This document shows positions 6,734 through 12,431 of a stretch of 12,431 bases of DNA, piece by piece. Numbering within the stretch: position 1 is the stretch's first letter; every line of letters starts with the position of its first letter. The DNA lies in contig CAMKAQ010000011.1 of assembly GCA_946410525.1 (NCBI GenBank), forward strand, positions 1 through 12,431. The letters are read 5' to 3'. A program made the translations under genes and the position numbers. The stretch comes from an uncultured Caryophanales bacterium (GTDB taxonomy: Bacteria; Bacillota_I; Bacilli_A; RFN20; CAG-826). Under the pieces are notes generated by a model. It was not told the DNA's origin and did not search any database. It saw nothing but the letters and a program-made list of their open reading frames with translations.

Positions 6734-6761
6734 GTTTGCGTATCGCCTTAACGGCGCCTCC
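6734..6761 (-). promoter_or_regulatory. Displaced Shine-Dalgarno with bridging hairpin before hydC
   Basis: On minus: GGAGG (6761-6757), then stem CGCC, loop GTTAA, stem GGCG (6756-6744), then a 10-nt spacer and ATG. Folding the hairpin leaves exactly the 10-nt GGAGG-to-ATG spacing seen at hydB, hydA and the substrate-binding lipoprotein gene. This is inference from sequence only. Confidence 0.5.
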
Positions 6762-6805
6762 AAATTTTCAACATTGCCTTTTAGTATCTAAAAGAAATGC
6801 AACTA

Positions 6806-6811
6806 ATTATA
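6806..6811 (-). promoter_or_regulatory. -10 box of the hydC-hydB-hydA operon
   Basis: A perfect TATAAT reads on minus from 6811 to 6806. The predicted start near 6798 gives a leader of about 65 nt before hydC. The position 17 bp upstream reads TTCTAT, a poor -35, so activation by an upstream-bound factor is plausible. Confidence 0.5.
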
Positions 6812-6850
6812 TCGCTACAAAAATATTGATAGAACAAAGAAATGAGAATT

Positions 6851-6864
6851 ATCGATATATCGAT
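6851..6864. promoter_or_regulatory. Perfect 14-bp palindrome ATCGATATATCGAT
   Basis: This fully self-complementary 14-mer is centred about 58 bp upstream of the predicted hyd transcription start, a usual place for an activator operator. It does not match the TGTGA (Crp), TTGAT-N4-ATCAA (Fnr) or TTGTGA (Rex) consensus. Confidence 0.45.
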
Positions 6865-6918
6865 TTATCAACTCCTGAAAGGAAGCGAGTTTTGCCGTGA
6901 TTTTTCTCTTTCTCGCCC

Positions 6919-6952
6919 AATTCATCTTAACTTTTGTCGAAAGGTTTGAATT
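6919..6952. repeat. Bulged hairpin with alternative downstream partner
   Basis: Outer stem AATTCA/TGAATT (6919-6924 with 6947-6952), a 4-nt bulge (6925-6928), then inner stem 6929-6935 with 6940-6946 (one G-T pair) and tetraloop GTCG. The segment TTTGAAT (6945-6951) can instead pair with ATTCAAA (6964-6970), so the two folds exclude each other. Confidence 0.35.
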
Positions 6953-7050
6953 AAGGCCGCGTCATTCAAAAAAGCCCTGCAAAACCCGCTTATTTCCCCC
7001 TATCAGAAAGAAAAACCATCATATCGCTTTCCCTTGCTTAGCGACTTCAA

Positions 7051-7056
7051 TATAAT
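7051..7056 (+). promoter_or_regulatory. -10 box of the HAD-like gene
   Basis: A perfect TATAAT ends 9 nt before the ATG at 7066. The expected start (7063-7066) leaves a leader of 0-3 nt, so the mRNA is probably leaderless. No clear -35 box was found. Confidence 0.55.
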
Positions 7057-7065
7057 TGTGCCGTT

Positions 7066-7629
7066 ATGGCAAACCTTATCCTTTCTGATTGCTTCGGAGT
7101 CATCATGAATGAGATTGCCGTCGATTGGTTCAAAGAACACTTCGACGACCCTAAGACCGCAATGACTTTGAAGGAGAAATATTTCAATGACTGCGACCTT
7201 GGCGATGTATCCCTTGATGATGTTTTCGTGAGCATTGGGAAAGACCTTGGATATGACCCAAATGAGCTCAAAGCCGACTGGTATAGAAGAATCCATTTGA
7301 GGGAGGACGTTTTCGCGTACATAACCTCACTTAACAGAGGGGACGATAAGGTCGTTTTGCTAAGTAATGCGGGCTTCCCTTTCATGGGCGACATCATTGA
7401 TAGATTTGACTTCAAGAGCCACTTCGACAAGATTTTCGTGTCTGGTGCCTACCACATCATGAAACCAGATCCAGAGTTCTATAAATTGGCCATTAATTCG
7501 TATTCTGAAAAGTTCGACCACATTTATATGATCGACGACAACCCTAAGAATTTAGCCCCCGTTTCTGCACTTGGCATCGAGCCAATCCTTTACACTGACC
7601 TTGCTTCGCTCAAGGCTATCTTCCACTAG
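7066..7629 (+). CDS. HAD-superfamily hydrolase-like protein
   Basis: 187-aa cytosolic protein of the haloacid dehalogenase fold, subclass IA-like with an alpha-helical cap (about residues 15-85). Motif I is D8-C-F-G-V with the nucleophile Asp8; motif II is L98-L-S100-N; motif III is K133-P-D-P-E; motif IV is I156-D157-D158-N-P-K-N. The second motif I Asp (normally D+2, the acid/base of phosphatases) is Phe10, as in dehalogenase-like or non-phosphatase members, so phosphatase activity is doubtful. Length is near the lower end for the family. There is no Shine-Dalgarno, and the -10 box sits directly upstream, suggesting a leaderless mRNA. It stands alone between the hyd control region and the GGDEF gene. 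The substrate is unknown. Confidence 0.82.
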   Translation: MANLILSDCFGVIMNEIAVDWFKEHFDDPKTAMTLKEKYFNDCDLGDVSLDDVFVSIGKDLGYDPNELKADWYRRIHLREDVFAYITSLNRGDDKVVLLSNAGFPFMGDIIDRFDFKSHFDKIFVSGAYHIMKPDPEFYKLAINSYSEKFDHIYMIDDNPKNLAPVSALGIEPILYTDLASLKAIFH

Positions 7630-7654
7630 TCATTTTTTACAAGACTCTTTTTTT
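7628..7654 (+). terminator. Weak terminator-like hairpin after the HAD-like gene
   Basis: A short stem AGTC/GACT (7628-7631 with 7643-7646), overlapping the end of the stop codon, is followed by a run of seven T (7648-7654). With only 4 bp the hairpin is weak, so read-through into the next gene is possible. Confidence 0.3.
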
Positions 7655-7669
7655 ACAAATCAAGGCCTA

Positions 7670-7675
7670 TATAAT
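7670..7675 (+). promoter_or_regulatory. Upstream candidate promoter P1 of the PBP1-GGDEF gene
   Basis: TATAAT at 7670-7675 predicts a start near 7682, giving a 73-nt leader to the ATG at 7755. There is no good -35. The predicted start lies inside the cre/LacI-type operator at 7680-7689. Confidence 0.4.
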
Positions 7676-7679
7676 AGTC

Positions 7680-7689
7680 AAAGCGCTTT
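7680..7689. promoter_or_regulatory. LacI/CcpA-type operator AAAGCGCTTT
   Basis: A perfect 10-bp palindrome with the central AANCGNTT motif of LacI/GalR-family operators, also the core of Bacillota cre sites. It covers the start predicted for P1 (centre about +3), a repressor position. The downstream gene has a LacI-type sensor domain but no DNA-binding domain, so another protein would bind here. Confidence 0.5.
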
Positions 7690-7692
7690 TTT

Positions 7693-7705
7693 GGAATGAC
7701 ATTCC
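7693..7705. promoter_or_regulatory. Inverted repeat GGAATG-A-CATTCC
   Basis: A perfect 6-1-6 inverted repeat lies 3 bp after the LacI-type operator and upstream of promoter P2. It is a candidate operator; I do not recognise the binding family. Confidence 0.4.
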
Positions 7706-7724
7706 TGAAAAACGTGTGCTTGTG

Positions 7725-7754
7725 TAGACCTATCACAAAAAAATTTGTTATACT
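7725..7754 (+). promoter_or_regulatory. Promoter P2 of the PBP1-GGDEF gene (leaderless)
   Basis: A -35 TAGACC (7725-7730), an 18-bp spacer and a -10 TATACT (7749-7754) abut the ATG at 7755. The expected start is at 7761, the first base of the in-frame GTG codon (third codon). P2 transcripts would therefore begin with GTG and lack the ATG. Confidence 0.5.
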
Positions 7755-9626
7755 ATGTCCGTGGAAAACATTAACATTGCCCTCTTGACTGAGGGTTGGA
7801 CGCGATTCTCTTTGATGTCCTCTTTAAAGGGCATGTTCGCAAGAGCTAAGGAGCGTGGCATAGAATTATTTGTCACCCAATTTTGCTCTTTTGGCGAAGC
7901 TGCCCGTGAGGCCGTTTTTAACCAAGGCGAATATTCAGTCTACAATTTGGTCGATACAAGCTACTTCGATGCGATCATTTTAGATGTCTCAGACATGCCT
8001 AATAGCGAGATCGACGCCCGCATCTTCCCTCTTATTAGAAAAGCCAACATTCCAATACTTGCCCTCGATAGCAAATTCCCTGGCATCCATTCATTTGGTC
8101 AAAACAACAAAAAATCCATCGAAGAAATGATGGATCACTTATATAACAAGCACAAAGTCAGAAGCTTTGCTTTCTTTGGTGGCCCTAGTGCCAACTTTGA
8201 GGCCAACGCAAGGGCCCGCGCTTATGCCGATTCTTTGGCCCGCTTTGACCTAGGCCTAATCGATAACCCTATCTACGCTGGCAACTTCGAGTATGATTCT
8301 GGTTTCAGAAACATGGAGAAGCTCATCAATGAGAGAGAAGGCAAACTCCCAGGAGCCATCGTCTGCGCTAACGACCGTATCGCCATCGGCGCTCTTGAAG
8401 CAGCCAAAAAGCACGGCTACAAATGTCCAGAGGATTTCCGTATCACCGGTTTCGATAACTACGGCCAAGCTGAGCGTTATTCCCCTCAGATCACCACTGT
8501 TGGAATTGACCGCTTCCAAGCTGGCAAAAAGATGATCGATGTCGTTCTAGACTTAATCAAAGGCAAAGATGTCCCAGAATTCACCTACATTGATGGTGAA
8601 ATGGTTTACCGCGAATCCTGCGGATGTGGTAGTGAAGCTGCTTTGGATTATCGTAAATACGCGATGGACAGCGTTCTTAGCGACTTCAAGAACGACTACA
8701 AGGTCAACCGCATGACTTCCCTCATCGCGAACCTTTCCTTGCTCAATAACTTCGAAGGCTATTTCAAAACCTTAGCCGATTACCCATACTTCAAGGAAGT
8801 TGAATCGGTCCTTGTCTCAGTCGATAAGGGCTTGTTCCGCCCTGGAACTTCAAGTTTCTCATCTAAACGAGTTCCAATCGACCGCGAAGTTGTCGCCCTT
8901 TATTTCAAGAATGGGGAGCAAGAACACGTTGACTCAATCAAGGAAGTCAAAAAACGTCAAGTCAAAGACTGCAAAAACAAAGTTGCTTTCGTCAGCGCGC
9001 TTCACTTCGGAAAGGATGTTGTCGGTTATATCATCGTCAGAGAGAATTCCGACAAGATTCTCCTCCCAGATTTCGTCGATGCGAGATCCCGTTTCATCTT
9101 CCAAGCCGAATCCCTTTATAGGACCATGAAGTACTCAGAGCTTTCTAAGACTTTGAGTGAGCTATATAACAACGATCAGTTGACCGGTATCCACAACCGC
9201 ATCTTCTTTGACGAAGAGATGGTTCCTGCCTTCGACAGACTCGTCAAAAAGAAAAAGAGATGCGCGGTCTTCTTCATCGATGCCGACAACTTCAAGAACA
9301 TCAACGATACCTATGGTCACAATAGAGGCGACCTCATCCTTAAGACCATCGCCAAGACCATCGACAAGAATCTCCCAGACAGTGGCGATACTTGTAGGTT
9401 CGGCGGTGACGAGTTCGTCGCTTACTTCCCAGTCACCGACGACGATGAAGCGTATGCCTACGCCAAGAAGGTCGAGAAAGCCCTCCTTGAGAAAGACATC
9501 TCCGTCTCGATCGGTGTTGCCTTCAGTGAAAACGGCACAAGCTTATCCGAGATCGTCAACAACGCCGACAAAGAGATGTACAAAATCAAATTCAAGAAGT
9601 ACGGCGACCGTAGACGTAGCAAATAA
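7755..9626 (+). CDS. PBP1 (LacI-type sensor)-GGDEF diguanylate cyclase
   Basis: 623-aa cytosolic fusion predicted to make cyclic di-GMP from GTP in response to a sugar-like ligand. Residues about 5-280 are a periplasmic-binding-protein type 1 domain as in LacI/GalR regulators (I-A-L-L-T-E-G, V-C-A-N-D-R-I-A-I-G, I-T-G-F-D-N-Y). The N-terminal HTH is absent, and there is no signal peptide or membrane segment. R-E-S-C-G-C-G marks the end of the sensor. Residues about 290-460 are a GAF-like linker region. The GGDEF domain (about 470-615) has D474-Q-L-T-G, the metal aspartates D509-A-D and the signature G550-G-D-E-F554 intact, so it is likely active. The RxxD inhibitory site is missing (P541-D-S-G). 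GTG at 7761 is an alternative start favoured by promoter P2. Such fusions are known in anaerobic Bacillota and spirochaetes. The ligand is unknown. Confidence 0.88.
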   Translation: MSVENINIALLTEGWTRFSLMSSLKGMFARAKERGIELFVTQFCSFGEAAREAVFNQGEYSVYNLVDTSYFDAIILDVSDMPNSEIDARIFPLIRKANIPILALDSKFPGIHSFGQNNKKSIEEMMDHLYNKHKVRSFAFFGGPSANFEANARARAYADSLARFDLGLIDNPIYAGNFEYDSGFRNMEKLINEREGKLPGAIVCANDRIAIGALEAAKKHGYKCPEDFRITGFDNYGQAERYSPQITTVGIDRFQAGKKMIDVVLDLIKGKDVPEFTYIDGEMVYRESCGCGSEAALDYRKYAMDSVLSDFKNDYKVNRMTSLIANLSLLNNFEGYFKTLADYPYFKEVESVLVSVDKGLFRPGTSSFSSKRVPIDREVVALYFKNGEQEHVDSIKEVKKRQVKDCKNKVAFVSALHFGKDVVGYIIVRENSDKILLPDFVDARSRFIFQAESLYRTMKYSELSKTLSELYNNDQLTGIHNRIFFDEEMVPAFDRLVKKKKRCAVFFIDADNFKNINDTYGHNRGDLILKTIAKTIDKNLPDSGDTCRFGGDEFVAYFPVTDDDEAYAYAKKVEKALLEKDISVSIGVAFSENGTSLSEIVNNADKEMYKIKFKKYGDRRRSK

Positions 9627-9638
9627 CAAGAGCAGCAG

Positions 9639-9671
9639 AGAGAGGACGCGAAGAACATCCTCTCTTTTTTT
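9639..9671 (+). terminator. Terminator after the PBP1-GGDEF gene
   Basis: An 8-bp stem AGAGAGGA/TCCTCTCT (9639-9646 with 9658-9665) has an 11-nt loop and is followed by a T run to 9671, 12 nt after the stop codon. Confidence 0.8.
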
Positions 9672-9746
9672 ATGCCTTCTCCCCTGCTTCCATCAATCAA
9701 AAATCCTTGGCAAATCCTTTTCGGTTTCAAAAAAGAGGCGGTTTTT

Positions 9747-9785
9747 GCAAAAGAAAAACTGCTAGGGTTTTTGGCCCTAGCAGTT
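9747..9785 (-). terminator. Terminator of the GH3 gene
   Basis: On minus, an 11-bp perfect stem (9785-9775 with 9767-9757, arms AACTGCTAGGG/CCCTAGCAGTT) with a 7-nt loop is followed by TTTTTCTTTTG. It lies 11 nt after the glycosidase stop and converges with the cyclase terminator. Nothing else is seen in 9672-9746. Confidence 0.85.
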
Positions 9786-9796
9786 GTTAGTTAGCC

Positions 9797-12431
9797 TTAT
9801 TCAGCGGCTTTGGCTTCTGGCTTCTTGCCTTTCTTGAGGACGAGGAACCAGACGATGCAGAACGCACCAGCGAGGACGATGACGCCACTGCCAGTGGCGA
9901 TGCCGATGATGGCACCTAATGGGAGGCCAGCGGAGCCGTTATCGACTTCACCGGTTTCTTCCATATCGTAGGCTGGATCAACTACTTCAAGAGTGAAGAT
10001 AGTAGCAATATCGGTTGTCTTGGTTTCGCCATCAAGAGTGAGCTTGGCCCAAACGATGATGTCTTTGGCACCGGCAACGGTTGGTGTACCAGTGATCTTG
10101 CCATCTTCGAACTTGAGACCAGCTTGGAGCTTCTGATCGACCTGAACGTCATCGATAGCGAGTTCGACGTCAGTGATCTGTTTGCCGTTGTATTCCTGGC
10201 CAACGCCATACTTGTCAGCGACTTTGAAGGTGATTTGGCCAACATCCTTATTAAGGGTGACTTTGAGGCTGTCTTCAGTGGTGATGGCTTCCTGATCTTG
10301 GATGCCGAAGACGTTATCCTGAGCTTTGCCACAAGCGGCGTGGGCATAGATGAGGCCTTTGGCGCTCTGACGGACGGCGTACCACCAGGAGTAGGATTCA
10401 TAGGTCTGTCCTTCATAGGTGAAGGTTGGGGCACCTTTGCCATCGAAAGCATTTGCATCCCACTTGCAGTTCATATCTGGGCCGTAGTCAGCGGAATCGA
10501 GCTGGACGTTACAGCCAGAGAGGGTACGGTTGTTGATGTTCTCGTACTTGGTTCCATCGAAGGAGCTGTTGCCATGGTGGGTCATATCGGAAAGGACAGC
10601 GCCTTTGAAGCCCCATTCATGACGGAGAACTTCAACGAGAAGAGGATAGGAAGCAGCGGTCTCCATCATACCAAGACGGTTGTAGGAGGACATGATGCCA
10701 CGGGAATAACCATCCTGGATGCACATCTGGAATGGTTTGAGGTAGATCATACGGAGCGCTTGCTCACTGACGAAGGCCATGGTGCCTTCACGGTTCTTTT
10801 CTTGCTCGTTGACGGCGAAGTGCTTGAAGTAGCAGTAAACGCCTTTGAGGGTGGCGCCTTTGACGACCTGGGAGGCCATCTTACCCATTAAAAATGGGTC
10901 GGCGGAGTAGTACTCGAAGTTACGGCCACCGAATGGTGAACGGTGGAGGTTGACGGCTGGGCCAGCCCAACCATACATGTTGGCGAAGAAGGATTCAGCA
11001 CCAACGATGTCGCCCTGCTTCTGAGCGAGTTTGATGTTGTAGGTAGCAGCAACTGTTGGCTCACCGCACCACCAGATGATCTCGTACTGGTTTGGACCAT
11101 CGGAGTCATTGGTGCTTGGTTTGCCGATTGAATCTAATGAGGTGTTGTCATGACGGCGGACGAATCTCACAAGCTCATCATAAGTGAACTCGTTGAGCCA
11201 TTCTTCCCAGCGTGGGTCGTCGTAATCGGCGCCGATCATATCTGCGAACATGGTACGTTCGTTCTTTTCAAGGGCCTCTGGCTCCTGATGCCAATCGTTA
11301 TCGATGAAGTCTTGTTTGGTGTGATAAGCGGCTTCAGAGACGTAACCATTGTGGAGGACGTCAAGGTCAGCCACGATGAATGAGTGAGTGAGGAATTCCT
11401 CGGACTTGCTGCCTTCTGGAAGAGTGCGTTCATCAATGGTTGGGTGTTTTGGGAAGGTCTCTTCGAAATTGGAACGGCTCATGTGGTCGAAACCGATGGA
11501 GTCACTCATTGGGAGGGAGCAGAAGAAGTCATCTTCAGAGAACTGGTTGACGACTTCGTGACCGGTGTAACGGTCGTTTCTGAACTGGATGCCGCCTTTC
11601 TTGACGGTGAGTTTCTTGGAGTCGATGGTCTCGTGGGCGTTCTTCATAAGGAGAACTTCGTATTCGCCTTCATCAAGCTCGTAGCCCTTGAAATCATTCT
11701 TATTGGCGTCGGTGTAATCGTAATCGGCGAAGTCCTGGAGGTTGAAGCTGAGGGTGATGGTTTGCTCATCGCCTGGCTCAAGCATGTCAGTCTTGCCGAA
11801 AGCGCATAAGACGTGGTCCGCTTTTTCGATTCCGCCTTCATAGTAAGGGGCTTTCCAATAAAGCTGGACGGCTTCTTTACCGGCGACATCGCCGGTGTTC
11901 TTGACTTTGACGTCAACGGTGACGACCTTCTTCTTGCCAGTGAGAACGGTATTCTCGGCTGGGTCAAAGTTAACGATCGATTGTTCGAAGGTTGTGTAGC
12001 TTAAACCGTAACCGAATGGGTAGATGACACCTTCTTCTCCGTCATACCACTCGTCGGCAGCGGCCTTGTTTTCTTTGGCCATGTCGGCATAGCGGGTTTC
12101 GTGATAACGGTAATCGACGTAGACGCCTTCTTCGTAGTTGTTATAGGCGGCGCAGTAGCAGCCATTGAGACCACGGTTTGGAACGTAATGATCAGCATCT
12201 TCCCAACGAGCCTGAGTGCAGGTGCTGGTTGGGGTTCCATCGGCGTTGATCATCGTGTGGTTTGGAATTGGTTCGCCGTTCGAGTCACGATAGAGATTGC
12301 CAGCCTCGTCATAGTAGGTCTGGGAGTTATCGGCGAAGTTCTGGTAGGAAGGATCCTTGGTGAAATCGCGGGTCCAGGTATCGACGGTACGGCCACTTGG
12401 GTTGACGGCACCGGTGACGATCTCACCGATG
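9797..12431 (-). CDS. Circularly permuted family 3 glycoside hydrolase, membrane-anchored (5' end outside window)
   Basis: Partial gene: the frame stays open to the window edge, giving 877 visible residues; the N-terminus, presumably with a signal peptide, is missing. It probably hydrolyses beta-glycosides at the cell surface. Visible order: end of the GH3 alpha/beta sandwich domain (G-A-V-N-P-S-G-R-T-V-D-T-W, then E-E-G-V-Y-V-D-Y-R-Y-H-E-T and F-G-Y-G-L-S-Y-T-T-F), an FN3-like domain, then the GH3 TIM barrel with N-D-S-D-G-P, F-K-H-F-A-V-N-E-Q-E-K-N-R and the predicted nucleophile Asp in V-L-S-D-M-T-H-H-G (codon 10586-10588, visible residue 615). A putative Ig-like domain (G-K-I-T-G-T-P-T-V-A-G) and a C-terminal transmembrane helix (about 9828-9912) with a Lys-rich tail follow. 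In ordinary GH3 enzymes the barrel comes first; here it is last, a permutation I recall from Ruminococcus and Butyrivibrio enzymes. The acid/base residue lies outside the window. Beta-glucosidase versus beta-xylosidase cannot be decided. Confidence 0.9.
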   Translation of the reverse strand, partial: IGEIVTGAVNPSGRTVDTWTRDFTKDPSYQNFADNSQTYYDEAGNLYRDSNGEPIPNHTMINADGTPTSTCTQARWEDADHYVPNRGLNGCYCAAYNNYEEGVYVDYRYHETRYADMAKENKAAADEWYDGEEGVIYPFGYGLSYTTFEQSIVNFDPAENTVLTGKKKVVTVDVKVKNTGDVAGKEAVQLYWKAPYYEGGIEKADHVLCAFGKTDMLEPGDEQTITLSFNLQDFADYDYTDANKNDFKGYELDEGEYEVLLMKNAHETIDSKKLTVKKGGIQFRNDRYTGHEVVNQFSEDDFFCSLPMSDSIGFDHMSRSNFEETFPKHPTIDERTLPEGSKSEEFLTHSFIVADLDVLHNGYVSEAAYHTKQDFIDNDWHQEPEALEKNERTMFADMIGADYDDPRWEEWLNEFTYDELVRFVRRHDNTSLDSIGKPSTNDSDGPNQYEIIWWCGEPTVAATYNIKLAQKQGDIVGAESFFANMYGWAGPAVNLHRSPFGGRNFEYYSADPFLMGKMASQVVKGATLKGVYCYFKHFAVNEQEKNREGTMAFVSEQALRMIYLKPFQMCIQDGYSRGIMSSYNRLGMMETAASYPLLVEVLRHEWGFKGAVLSDMTHHGNSSFDGTKYENINNRTLSGCNVQLDSADYGPDMNCKWDANAFDGKGAPTFTYEGQTYESYSWWYAVRQSAKGLIYAHAACGKAQDNVFGIQDQEAITTEDSLKVTLNKDVGQITFKVADKYGVGQEYNGKQITDVELAIDDVQVDQKLQAGLKFEDGKITGTPTVAGAKDIIVWAKLTLDGETKTTDIATIFTLEVVDPAYDMEETGEVDNGSAGLPLGAIIGIATGSGVIVLAGAFCIVWFLVLKKGKKPEAKAAE

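Larger units (their letters stand above)
6764..7065. other. Divergent control region between hyd operon and HAD gene
   Basis: This 302-bp stretch has no gene I can support. It holds the hyd promoter (6806-6811), the palindrome at 6851-6864, a bulged hairpin at 6919-6952 with an alternative partner at 6964-6970, and the HAD-gene promoter (7051-7056). It is AT-richer than the coding regions around it. I recognise no known riboswitch class, tRNA or Rex-type box. Confidence 0.6.

Noticed and set aside
6826..6871. Fnr-type half-sites TTGAT (6826-6830) and ATCAA (6867-6871) around the hyd promoter
   Set aside because: The halves are 36 bp apart, so they cannot form the TTGAT-N4-ATCAA site.
6971..6991. 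Terminator-like hairpin on minus upstream of the hyd promoter (AAGC/GCTT then T run)
   Set aside because: It has only 4 pairable bases with a large loop, too weak to call, and no transcript is known that would need it.
7721..7737. Crp-type site TGTGT...TCACA upstream of the GGDEF gene
   Set aside because: The half-sites are separated by 7 rather than 6 bp and the left arm has a mismatch. Noted as a degenerate possibility only, not annotated as a site.
10124..10891. 255-aa plus-strand open frame opposite the GH3 gene
   Set aside because: It lies antisense to the TIM barrel and Ig domain, has no start signals and matches no family pattern.

Overview
The window looks like a chromosomal segment of an anaerobic, sugar-fermenting monoderm bacterium. 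It is probably an uncultured gut or rumen member of the Bacillota, on the Bacilli/Erysipelotrichia/Mollicutes-like side; this placement is inference. The support is GGAGG ribosome binding sites, lipobox lipoproteins, a Ser-rich surface lipoprotein, a C-terminally membrane-anchored extracellular glycosidase, a trimeric [FeFe] hydrogenase and a cytosolic sugar-binding-like/GGDEF fusion. I see no tRNA, rRNA, CRISPR array, phage or transposase gene.

Left block (1-2540): an ABC-type substrate-binding lipoprotein (minus) is divergent from a small Crp/Fnr-family regulator (plus). Between them lies a perfect-arm TGTGA-N6-TCACA palindrome. It covers the regulator's start codon and also sits where a class II activator site would lie for the lipoprotein promoter (about -41.5). 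Next comes a Ser-rich lipoprotein (minus) with a C-terminal InlB B-repeat-like domain. It is bracketed by two hairpin terminators that share a 28-bp core in inverted orientation.

Middle block (2554-6811): a tight minus-strand operon, hydC-hydB-hydA, encodes an electron-bifurcating-type NAD(P)-linked [FeFe] hydrogenase. It would re-oxidise reduced ferredoxin and NAD(P)H from fermentation as H2. The hydC ribosome binding site appears to be brought into register by a 13-nt hairpin. A 300-bp control region with several inverted repeats separates this operon from the next genes.

Right block (7051-12431): a HAD-like hydrolase and a PBP1(LacI-type sensor)-GGDEF diguanylate cyclase run on the plus strand. 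Both appear to be transcribed as leaderless or near-leaderless mRNAs. The region upstream of the cyclase holds two -10 boxes, a cre/LacI-type operator and a second palindrome. The window ends in a large minus-strand gene, cut at the right edge, for a circularly permuted family 3 glycoside hydrolase with a putative Ig domain and a C-terminal transmembrane anchor.

Taken together, the genes suggest extracellular glycoside hydrolysis, possible cytosolic sugar sensing linked to c-di-GMP, and hydrogen-evolving fermentation. A Crp-family regulator controls its own gene and its neighbour. The functional links between blocks are inference from adjacency.
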